DNA of 5,007 nucleotides from Frankiaceae bacterium (lineage in GTDB: Bacteria > Actinomycetota > Actinomycetes > Frankiales > Frankiaceae): positions 1 through 5,007 of the forward strand of contig JAVEDQ010000497.1 of the NCBI GenBank assembly GCA_030840885.1. Direction: 5' to 3'. The position numbers were made by a program, and so were the translations under genes. This document shows, in pieces, positions 1-5,007 of the stretch. Under the pieces are notes generated by a model. The model saw nothing but the letters and a program-made list of their open reading frames with translations. It was not told the DNA's origin and did not search any database. Position 1 is the first letter of the stretch; each line of letters begins with the position of its first letter.

Positions 1-1190
1 CGGTCAACAAGATCGACAAGGAAGGCGCCGACCCCGTCAAGGTGCGCGGCCAGCTCACCGAGTACGGCCTCATCCCCGAGGAGTACGGCGGGCAGACGAT
101 GTTCGTCGACGTCTCCGCACGGAGCCGCCAGAACATCCCGGCCCTGCTCGAGGCCGTGCTGCTCACCGCGGACGCCGAACTCGACCTCCGGGCTCCGGAG
201 GACGAGGTCGCGCAGGGTGTCGCCATCGAGGCGCACCTCGACCGTGGCCGCGGCCCGGTGTCCACCGTGCTGATCCAGCGCGGTCTGCTGAAGGTCGGCG
301 ACAGCATCGTCGCGGGTGACGCCTACGGTCGCGTCCGCGCCATGCTCGACGAGTACGGCCGCACCGTCACCGAGGCGGGCCCGTCCCGTCCGGTGCAGGT
401 GCTCGGCTTCACCTCGGTGCCCGGGGCCGGCGACAACTTCCTCGTCGCCCCCGACGACCGCATCTCGCGGCAGATCGCCGAGCGTCGCCAGGCGCGCGAG
501 CGGGCAGCGGCCCTGGCCCTGTCCCGTGGTCGTGTCTCACTCGAGGACCTGCTCACCCGCATGAAGGAGGGCGAGGTCAACCAGCTCAACCTCATCCTCA
601 AGGGTGACGGTTCGGGTTCGGTCGAGGCACTCGAGGACGCGCTGCTCAAGATTGATGTCGGCGACGAGGTCAGCATGCGCATCATCGACCGCGGTGTCGG
701 TGCGATCACGGAGACCAACGTCATGCTGGCCTCGGCGTCGGAAGCCATCATCATCGGCTTCAACGTCAGGCCGCAGGGCAAGGTCACCGAGCTCGCCGCC
801 ACCGAAGGCGTCGACATCCGCTACTACTCGGTCATCTACCAGGCGATCGAGGAAGTCGAAGCGGCACTCAAGGGCCTGCTCAAGCCCGTCTACGAAGAGG
901 CGCAGCTCGGTACCGCCGAGGTCCGCGAGGTCTTCAAGGTCCCGAGGATCGGCAACGTCGCCGGTTCGCTGGTCCGCAGCGGAACGATCGTCCGGAACAG
1001 CAAGGCGCGCATCGTGCGGGACGGGGTCGTCGTCGCCGACAACCTCACCGTCGAGTCGCTGCGGCGCTTCAAGGACGACGCCCGCGAGGTGCTCGAGGGC
1101 TACGAGTGCGGTATTGGCGTCGGCTACAACGACGTCAAGGTCGACGACGTGATCGAGACCTACGAGCAGCGGGAGATCCCGCGCGGCTGA
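1..1190 (+). CDS. infB: Translation initiation factor IF-2, C-terminal part (5'-truncated by window)
   Basis: IF-2 is the GTPase that brings fMet-tRNA to the 30S subunit and promotes 50S joining. The frame enters at base 3 and gives 395 visible residues ending in TGA (1188–1190); the N-terminal region and most of the G domain lie upstream of the window. The first visible residues include the G4 GTPase motif NKID (bases 6–17), and the G5-type 'DVSAR' follows at about residues 36–40. Next come the beta-barrel domain II (about residues 70–150, '[17 protein letters not shown]'), a charged linker helix (about 150–180), domain III (about 185–290, with '[14 protein letters not shown]' and 'IIGFNVRP'), and the C2 domain that binds fMet-tRNA (about 300–395, with '[13 protein letters not shown]' and 'GYECGIG'). 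No frameshift or internal stop is visible. It is the first gene of a co-directional cluster with DUF503, rbfA and truB. Identification is secure from the motifs and neighbours. Confidence 0.98.
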   Translation, partial: VNKIDKEGADPVKVRGQLTEYGLIPEEYGGQTMFVDVSARSRQNIPALLEAVLLTADAELDLRAPEDEVAQGVAIEAHLDRGRGPVSTVLIQRGLLKVGDSIVAGDAYGRVRAMLDEYGRTVTEAGPSRPVQVLGFTSVPGAGDNFLVAPDDRISRQIAERRQARERAAALALSRGRVSLEDLLTRMKEGEVNQLNLILKGDGSGSVEALEDALLKIDVGDEVSMRIIDRGVGAITETNVMLASASEAIIIGFNVRPQGKVTELAATEGVDIRYYSVIYQAIEEVEAALKGLLKPVYEEAQLGTAEVREVFKVPRIGNVAGSLVRSGTIVRNSKARIVRDGVVVADNLTVESLRRFKDDAREVLEGYECGIGVGYNDVKVDDVIETYEQREIPRG

Positions 1191-1262
1191 GCCGTCGCAG
1201 GATCGCCAAGCAAGCAGCGTCCCAGCAGTAGCAACGTTTCAGGGAGCGGGGGTGCCGGAGCA

Positions 1263-1559
1263 GTGTGGACCGGCACCCTCGCTCTCGACCTGCTTCTCGG
1301 CGACGTCCACTCGCTGAAGCAGAAGCGCTCCGTGGTCCGGCCGATCGTGGCCGAGCTGCAGCGGAAGCACGCCGTGGCCGCGGCTGAGGCAGGGCACCTG
1401 GACCTGCACCGGCGCAGCCTCATCGGGGTCGCGGTCGTCGCGGCGGACCGGTCGCACTGCGTCGAGGTGCTCGACGCCTGCGAGCGACTGCTCGGCGGGC
1501 ACCCGGAGGTCGAGATGCTCTCGGCCCACACGCGCTACCTGTCCGAGGACGACGAGTGA
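1263..1559 (+). CDS. DUF503 / YlxP-like small conserved protein
   Basis: This 98-residue protein belongs to the DUF503 family (YlxP in Bacillus), a small alpha/beta protein commonly encoded between infB and rbfA. Its position suggests a role in ribosome or translation biology, but I do not assign a biochemical function. The diagnostic block is 'DLLLGDVHSLKQKRSVVRP' near the N-terminus, followed by 'GHLDLHRR' and 'IGVAVVAAD'; the length fits the family. The GTG at 1263 gives VWTGTLALDLLLGD, which matches how family members usually begin (M-W/Y-x-G-x-L). Ribosome-binding support for this start is poor: GGAG at 1257–1260 is only 2 nt away, and AGGGAG at 1241–1246 is 16 nt away and is better spaced for an out-of-frame GTG at 1252. 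The gene lies 72 nt after infB and 45 nt before rbfA, probably in the same transcript. Confidence 0.93.
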   Translation: MWTGTLALDLLLGDVHSLKQKRSVVRPIVAELQRKHAVAAAEAGHLDLHRRSLIGVAVVAADRSHCVEVLDACERLLGGHPEVEMLSAHTRYLSEDDE

Positions 1560-1590
1560 GCCGACGCCAAATGCGCCGACCACGAGTGAG

Positions 1591-1598
1591 AAAGGGAG
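1591..1598 (+). promoter_or_regulatory. Shine-Dalgarno site of rbfA
   Basis: AAAGGGAG lies 6 nt before the GTG at 1605. It is the clearest correctly spaced, in-frame ribosome-binding site in the window, and it fixes the rbfA start over other GTG codons nearby. Confidence 0.75.
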
Positions 1599-1604
1599 TC
1601 CGCC

Positions 1605-2045
1605 GTGGCTGACCAGGCACGCGCCCGCCGACTGGCGGTGCGCATCCGCACCATCGTGGCCACCGCACTGGAGACCCAGGTCAAGGACCCCAGGCTGGGA
1701 CTGGTGACGGTCACCGATGCCCGGGTCAGCCCCGACCTCATGGACGCGACCGTCTTCTACACCGTCTACGGCGACGACCTGGAGCGCGAGTCGAGCGCCG
1801 CCGCGCTCGAGTCGGCGCGCGGTGTCCTGCGCAGCCTCGTCGGCCGCGAGACGGGCGTGAAGAACACGCCCACGCTGGCCTTCGTGCACGACCAGCTGCC
1901 CGAGGGGGCCAAGCACCTCGACGACCTGCTCGCCCGGGCCCGTGCCGACGACGCGCGGATCGCGGCTGCCCGCGAGGCGGCGCAGCCGGCGGGCGAGGCC
2001 GACCCCTACCGGGTCCCGGTCGAGGTCCCGGCCGTCGAGGAGTGA
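1605..2045 (+). CDS. rbfA: 30S ribosome-binding factor RbfA
   Basis: RbfA is a cytoplasmic KH-fold protein that binds the 30S subunit and assists late 16S rRNA maturation at the 5' end (helix 1 region); it is classically needed for growth in the cold. The 146-residue product shows the family pattern: 'ARRLAVRIRTIVATALE' at the N-terminus, the signature 'DPRLGLVTVTDARVSPDL' with 'ATVFYTVYGD' (about residues 28–62), and the KH-like C-terminal part 'GVKNTPTLAFVHDQ' followed by a helix (about residues 85–112). An acidic, Pro-rich tail after about residue 125 is variable in the family. Length is normal for actinobacteria. The GTG start is supported by a well-spaced AAAGGGAG. The TGA stop overlaps the truB GTG by 4 bases (GTGA, 2042–2045), which points to translational coupling with truB. 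Confidence 0.97.
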   Translation: MADQARARRLAVRIRTIVATALETQVKDPRLGLVTVTDARVSPDLMDATVFYTVYGDDLERESSAAALESARGVLRSLVGRETGVKNTPTLAFVHDQLPEGAKHLDDLLARARADDARIAAAREAAQPAGEADPYRVPVEVPAVEE

Positions 2046-2959
2046 CGGCACCACCTCCGCCGGAGGGGCTCGTCGTGGTCGACAAGCCGACCGGGTGGAC
2101 GTCGCACGACGTCGTCGGGAAGCTCCGGCGGCTGGCCCGTACCCGCAAAGTCGGCCACGCGGGGACCCTCGATCCGATGGCCACCGGCGTGCTGATCTGC
2201 GGCATCGGACGGGCCACCCGGCTGCTCGGCCACCTGGCGCTCACCGACAAGACCTACACCGCCACCATCCGGCTCGGGGTCGTCACCAGCACCGACGACG
2301 CCGAGGGTGAGGTCGTCGCCGAGCACCCGGTGTCGGTCTCGGACGCAGCGCTCGCCACGGCGATGGCCACGCTGACCGGCGAGATCGCTCAGGTCCCCAG
2401 CTCCGTCTCGGCCATCAAGGTCGACGGAAAGCGCGCCTACGCCCGGGTCCGGGCGGGGGAGACCGTCGAGCTGGCGGCGCGGCCGGTGACGGTGTCCCGC
2501 TTCGCGCTCGTCGCGCGGCGGGACCTGGAGCGCTTCGTCGACCTCGACGTCGTCGTCGACTGCTCCACCGGCACCTACATCCGCGCCCTGGCCCGCGACC
2601 TCGGCGCCGCGCTCGGCTGCGGCGGGCACCTCACCGCCTTACGGCGCACCCAGGTCGGCCGCTTCGGACTGGACGTCGCCGCCGGCCTCGACCAGCTCGT
2701 CGAGGCGGGCACCGTCGAGGCCGCGCTGGTCGGCCTGCCGGACGCGGTGGCGCGGACCTTCCCAGCCCGCACGCTGTCCGACGACGAGGTCCGGGAGCTG
2801 TCGTTCGGGCGACGGATCCCGCTGTCAGGAAGGGCCGGCCCGGTCGGAGCCTTCGCGCCGGACGGCACGGTGGTGGCCCTCGTCGAGGACCGACCTGCCG
2901 ACCCGGAGCGACCCGAGGGCAGCGCCAAGCCAATTCTCGTATTCGCGCCGGCCGACTGA
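2042..2959 (+). CDS. truB: tRNA pseudouridine(55) synthase TruB
   Basis: TruB isomerises uridine 55 in the T-loop of nearly all tRNAs to pseudouridine. The 305-residue product opens with 'GLVVVDKPTGWTSHDVV' and carries motif II 'GHAGTLDPMATGVL' with the catalytic Asp44. Further family marks are 'KTYTATIRLG' (active-site Tyr72), 'SAIKVDGKRAYARVRAGE' (about residues 120–137), and 'GTYIRALARDLG' (Tyr179, Arg181). The last about 75 residues form the C-terminal domain seen in actinobacterial TruB ('SFGRRIPLSG'). The start is the GTG within the GTGA overlap with rbfA. No good Shine-Dalgarno sequence is placed for it, because the nearest GAGG stretches are too close (2037–2040) or too far (2022–2025). 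Re-initiation after rbfA is therefore the likely mode of translation. Many actinobacteria carry ribF next; here it is absent. Confidence 0.98.
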   Translation: MTAPPPPEGLVVVDKPTGWTSHDVVGKLRRLARTRKVGHAGTLDPMATGVLICGIGRATRLLGHLALTDKTYTATIRLGVVTSTDDAEGEVVAEHPVSVSDAALATAMATLTGEIAQVPSSVSAIKVDGKRAYARVRAGETVELAARPVTVSRFALVARRDLERFVDLDVVVDCSTGTYIRALARDLGAALGCGGHLTALRRTQVGRFGLDVAAGLDQLVEAGTVEAALVGLPDAVARTFPARTLSDDEVRELSFGRRIPLSGRAGPVGAFAPDGTVVALVEDRPADPERPEGSAKPILVFAPAD

Positions 2960-2970
2960 CCTCCGGCTTC

Positions 2971-2976
2971 TACGCT
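2971..2976 (+). promoter_or_regulatory. Putative -10 element for a leaderless L,D-transpeptidase transcript
   Basis: TACGCT fits the TANNNT pattern of actinobacterial -10 elements. Exactly six bases separate it from the GTG at 2983, the spacing expected if transcription begins on the first base of the start codon. No convincing -35 is visible about 17 bp upstream, which is common for actinobacterial promoters. No Shine-Dalgarno sequence precedes the GTG, which is consistent with a leaderless mRNA. This is an inference from motif and spacing only. Confidence 0.45.
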
Positions 2977-2989
2977 TATCGGGTGATAA
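2976..2989. repeat. Short perfect dyad over the L,D-transpeptidase start
   Basis: TTATC-GGGT-GATAA is a 5-4-5 inverted repeat. It begins at the last base of the TACGCT hexamer and covers the GTG start codon. It could be a repressor operator at the transcription start or a small 5' RNA hairpin. A dyad this short can also arise by chance, although it is AT-rich in otherwise GC-rich DNA. Confidence 0.35.
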
Positions 2990-3801
2990 CGACTCGGCTC
3001 AGATCACCCGGCCGGCACGGCCGACTCTCTCCCGCCGTGCGAATCGTGGCGCTTCTCATCGCGCTGCTCTCCGTCGCCGGCACAGGCTTGGCGGCCTGCG
3101 CCCCGCTGCCGGCGTCGCACCCGAGCAACCTCGCCCACGTCGGGAACGCGCGGCAGATGCTCGTCGCCGTGGGGAACTCGCGCACGTCGAGCTACGCGAC
3201 CCTGTACGCCTACGAGAAGAACGCCGACGGGTCGTGGCGCGACGTCTTCGGCGCGATGCCCGCGCGGGTCGGCTACAACGGCTGGCACTGGGCGGCGCAG
3301 CGTGTCCAGAACGACGGATCGTCGCCTGCTGGGACCTTCTCGATGACCACGGCTTTCGGTCTGAGCGCGAACCCCGGGACGCGACTGGCGTACCGCCACA
3401 GCGATGGCGACGACTACTGGTCCGGCGACCCGCGGGACCCCCGCACCTACAACCTGTACCAGACCTCGGTCTCACCTCGGCGGACGTGGCGCCTCACCGA
3501 CGCGACCACCGAGCGGGTCGCGAGCTACCCCACCCAGTACGCGTACGCCGCGGTCATCAACGCCTACCGGCCACCCGACGCGAGCATCACCTACAACGCC
3601 GCGCGGGGGCAGTACGAGACCTCGCAGCCGACGGCCACGGGGCACGGCTTCTCGATCTTCCTGCACATCAACGGGCGGGGCTCCACCGCCGGCTGCGTCA
3701 GCGTGGACCAGGCGAACATGCTGCGCATCCTTCGCTGGGTCGATCCCGCCAAGGCACCCCGTATCACCATGGCGCCGAGTGAGTGGCTGGCCACTGCCTG
3801 A
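2983..3801 (+). CDS. Exported YkuD-like L,D-transpeptidase, probable lipoprotein
   Basis: L,D-transpeptidases use a catalytic cysteine to cross-link peptidoglycan stems (3-3 links) or to attach proteins to them, outside the membrane. The 272-residue product starts with an Arg-rich stretch and a hydrophobic core (about residues 20–36, 'VRIVALLIALLSVAG') followed by the lipobox LAAC, with Cys39 as the predicted lipidation site. The catalytic block is 'IFLHINGRGSTAGCVSV', with His228 and Cys238. It uses TAGC where classical YkuD enzymes have S/T-H-G-C, as I recall for the actinobacterial COG3786-type branch. Upstream, 'WHWAAQRVQNDGSSPAGTF' and 'DDYWSGDPRDPRTYNLYQ' resemble the same branch. The GTG at 2983 is preferred because it gives a complete signal peptide and sits six bases after a -10-like hexamer; a GTG at 3037 would leave a shortened signal. 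The gene lies 23 nt after truB. Family assignment is fairly secure; the substrate is unknown. Confidence 0.85.
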   Translation: MITTRLRSPGRHGRLSPAVRIVALLIALLSVAGTGLAACAPLPASHPSNLAHVGNARQMLVAVGNSRTSSYATLYAYEKNADGSWRDVFGAMPARVGYNGWHWAAQRVQNDGSSPAGTFSMTTAFGLSANPGTRLAYRHSDGDDYWSGDPRDPRTYNLYQTSVSPRRTWRLTDATTERVASYPTQYAYAAVINAYRPPDASITYNAARGQYETSQPTATGHGFSIFLHINGRGSTAGCVSVDQANMLRILRWVDPAKAPRITMAPSEWLATA

Positions 3802-3842
3802 GCGATCCGCCAACTGTCCACAGATTGAGTTCGTGCAGCTCA

Positions 3843-3863
3843 GGGCCTTCCGCACGGAGGCCC
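3843..3863 (+). terminator. GC-rich hairpin after the L,D-transpeptidase gene, possible terminator
   Basis: GGGCCT (3843–3848) pairs with AGGCCC (3858–3863). A bulged T at 3849 and an inner CC/GG extension leave a GCAC loop. The hairpin lies 41 nt after the TGA at 3799–3801 and before the HNH gene. No T-run follows, so it would be a U-less actinobacterial-type terminator at best. Its right arm contains the GGAGG that otherwise looks like a Shine-Dalgarno site for an out-of-frame ATG at 3867. Confidence 0.4.
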
Positions 3864-3870
3864 ACCATGA

Positions 3871-3876
3871 GATACT
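3871..3876 (+). promoter_or_regulatory. Putative -10 element of the HNH gene
   Basis: GATACT matches four of six bases of TATAAT and ends seven bases before the ATG at 3884, so transcription would begin at or within a base or so of the start codon. The LexA box begins at its last base, which is a sensible repression geometry. No good -35 is seen; TTCCGC at 3848–3853 is at the right distance but is a weak match. The call is tentative. Confidence 0.35.
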
Positions 3877-3891
3877 CGAACACATGTTCGA
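3876..3891. promoter_or_regulatory. LexA (SOS) box
   Basis: TCGAAC-ACAT-GTTCGA is a perfect match to the mycobacterial/actinobacterial LexA box TCGAAC-N4-GTTCGA, with both 6-base half-sites intact. It spans the HNH start codon (ATG 3884–3886), so LexA bound here would block initiation of a transcript starting at or just upstream of the ATG. RecA-stimulated LexA self-cleavage after DNA damage would relieve the block. Twelve specified bases matching at the 5' end of a gene makes chance unlikely. In M. tuberculosis, several 13E12-family genes are reported members of the LexA regulon, which fits the downstream gene here. LexA binding itself is inferred. Confidence 0.87.
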
Positions 3892-5007
3892 ACATGTGGG
3901 TGTGGAGCAGTACGACGAGCTCATCCGCTGCAGCCCGTCTGAAGCGTCATTCCTCCTGCTCCTGCGCGCCGACCCGCAGGCCATCTCGCCCGAGGCCGCG
4001 ATGGCGGTCGGGATCGGGGCCCAGCGCGCCAAGCGCACACTCGACGCCATCGAGCTGAAGGCCCTCGCCCGGGCGGCGTGCCGGCCACGGGATCCGAAGG
4101 TGCCGGACGAGGTGGCTTCGGAGTTCTCCGCCGCGACGGGCATGCACCCGTCTACCGCCAGCCACCGTGTCGAGCTCGCACGCTCGGTGGTGGCGCGACT
4201 GCCGCTGGCGGTGAAAGCACTCGACGCCGCGGAGATCACTTACCGGCAGCTCGAAGCGCTCGACCGGGCCACCGCTGGCCTCGCGGACGAACAAGCCGCT
4301 GAGGTCGAAGCCGCCTGCGTCCCCGGTGGCACGACCGGTTTTCCTCGTCGGTTGGCGGCGGCGATCGCCCGGGTCGCGCCCGACCATGCGAAGAAGAAGG
4401 CCGAACAGAACCGGTCCCAGCGGACGGTCGACAACTGGTCCGACCCGGCCGAGGGAGTCGCCGGCTTCGGCCTGCAGGGCCCACTCGATCTCGTCGCACT
4501 CATCAAGGCCGCCATCGATCGGAAGGCCAAGAACCGCGAGCCGGGGGACTGCCGGACGCTCGGTACCCGCCGCTTCGACGTCGTTCTCGGCTGGGCCCGC
4601 CGAGCGCTGGGTCTCGAGCCCGGCGACGAGGGCTCGTCCAGAACAAGCAGTCACACCGACGGGAACTGTGGCTCCTGTGGCCGGTCCGGCCCGGCGGTAC
4701 TGCCGATCAACGTGACCATCCCGCTGACCACACTTCTCCGACTGTCCGATCAGCCGGGCGAGCTGGACGGGATGCCACTCCCAGCGGAGGCGGCTCGAGA
4801 ACTCGCCGCCGACGCTCGCTGGCGGCGATGGATCGTCGAACCCGTCTCCGGCGCGCTGCTCGACATCGGCTCCGCCACCTATCGCCCCCATGCGGCGCTG
4901 GATCGCTCCGTCCGCGGCCGGGACCGGACCTGCCGATTCCCCTCCTGCACCCAGCCCTCGGTCCGCTGCGACCTCGACCACACCGTCGCGTTCCACACCG
5001 AGGACGG
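3884..5007 (+). CDS. DUF222 / HNH endonuclease, 13E12-repeat type (3'-truncated by window)
   Basis: The gene shows 374 complete codons with no stop or frameshift and runs off the window. The N-terminal DUF222 part is mostly helical ('RAKRTLDAIELKALARA' from about residue 48, 'HPSTASHRVELARSVVARL' from about 89). A linker carries a CGSC pair (Cys262, Cys265), followed by 'NVTIPLTTLL' and 'WRRWIVEPVSGALLDIG' (from Trp313). The HNH domain begins with 'RDRTCRFPSC' (Cys350, Cys355) and 'CDLDH' (Cys362, catalytic-type His366); its last zinc ligands and final His would lie beyond the window. Such proteins are multi-copy in actinobacterial genomes, and their target and role are not established; DNA nicking or cutting is inferred from the HNH fold. 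ATG 3884 is chosen because it lies inside the LexA box and gives the MFE opening common in the family as I recall it. An upstream in-frame GTG at 3833 would add 17 residues. No Shine-Dalgarno sequence is in register, so the mRNA may be leaderless. Confidence 0.9.
   Translation, partial: MFEHVGVEQYDELIRCSPSEASFLLLLRADPQAISPEAAMAVGIGAQRAKRTLDAIELKALARAACRPRDPKVPDEVASEFSAATGMHPSTASHRVELARSVVARLPLAVKALDAAEITYRQLEALDRATAGLADEQAAEVEAACVPGGTTGFPRRLAAAIARVAPDHAKKKAEQNRSQRTVDNWSDPAEGVAGFGLQGPLDLVALIKAAIDRKAKNREPGDCRTLGTRRFDVVLGWARRALGLEPGDEGSSRTSSHTDGNCGSCGRSGPAVLPINVTIPLTTLLRLSDQPGELDGMPLPAEAARELAADARWRRWIVEPVSGALLDIGSATYRPHAALDRSVRGRDRTCRFPSCTQPSVRCDLDHTVAFHTED

Noticed and set aside
604..1152. Plus-strand Ser/Arg-rich open frame within infB
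   Set aside because: It is an alternate frame of the IF-2 domain III and C2 coding region; the product is low-complexity and lacks any motif.
1239..2054. Minus-strand open frame (271 codons) across DUF503 and rbfA
   Set aside because: It covers two recognised plus-strand genes and their gap, has no recognisable domain, and its composition is that of a GC-rich shadow.
2006..2629. Minus-strand open frame (207 codons) opposite truB
   Set aside because: truB motifs are unambiguous on the plus strand; the antisense product is Asp/Gly/Arg-rich with no recognisable fold.
3814..3822. CTGTCCACA, one mismatch from the actinobacterial DnaA box TTGTCCACA
   Set aside because: It is a single near-match with no cluster of further boxes and no origin context, so chance is the simplest explanation.
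3833..3883. In-frame GTG at 3833 as the HNH gene start, adding 17 residues
   Set aside because: There is no ribosome-binding site in register, it would place the hairpin and the whole left half of the LexA box inside the gene, and the MFE start at 3884 fits the family better. It is not fully excluded.
3947..4996. Long minus-strand open frame (349 codons) opposite the HNH gene
   Set aside because: It is the complement of a clearly recognisable DUF222/HNH coding frame, shows no family motif, and such antisense open frames are expected in GC-rich coding DNA.
1..5007. CRISPR arrays, tRNA/rRNA genes, insertion-sequence ends, toxin-antitoxin pairs
   Set aside because: I saw no spaced direct repeats, no tRNA or rRNA signature, no transposase motifs or terminal inverted repeats, and no small paired genes; coding sequence fills almost all of the window.

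Overview
The window looks like chromosomal DNA from a high-GC Gram-positive bacterium (Actinomycetota). The evidence is the strong G/C bias at third codon positions, the use of GTG for four of the five visible start codons, the gene order infB–DUF503–rbfA–truB, an actinobacterial DUF222/HNH protein, and a match to the mycobacterial-type LexA box. I cannot name a genus from the sequence alone.

Positions 1–2959 are a tightly packed plus-strand cluster for translation and RNA maturation. It holds the 3' part of infB (initiation factor IF-2, entering at the GTPase NKID motif), a small DUF503/YlxP-type gene, rbfA (30S maturation factor), and truB (tRNA pseudouridine-55 synthase). rbfA and truB overlap by 4 bases. 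The gaps are 72 and 45 nt, and I see no terminator between the genes, so they are probably co-transcribed. This order resembles the Streptomyces arrangement.

Positions 2983–3801 encode an exported, probably lipid-anchored YkuD-like L,D-transpeptidase. It starts 23 nt after truB, where ribF would be expected in many actinobacteria. Its GTG start lies exactly six bases after a TACGCT -10-like hexamer, which suggests its own promoter and a leaderless mRNA. A 14-bp dyad overlaps the start.

Positions 3802–3883 are a short intergenic region with a GC-rich hairpin. From 3884 to the window end runs an uninterrupted but 3'-truncated DUF222/HNH endonuclease gene of the 13E12-repeat type. The most notable signal in the window is a perfect TCGAAC-N4-GTTCGA LexA (SOS) box at 3876–3891 that sits directly over this gene's start codon. 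It predicts that the HNH gene is repressed by LexA and induced by DNA damage. The downstream pair (cell-wall enzyme, SOS-controlled nuclease) looks functionally unrelated to the upstream ribosome cluster, so the truB 3' end appears to be a boundary between a conserved core and variable content.
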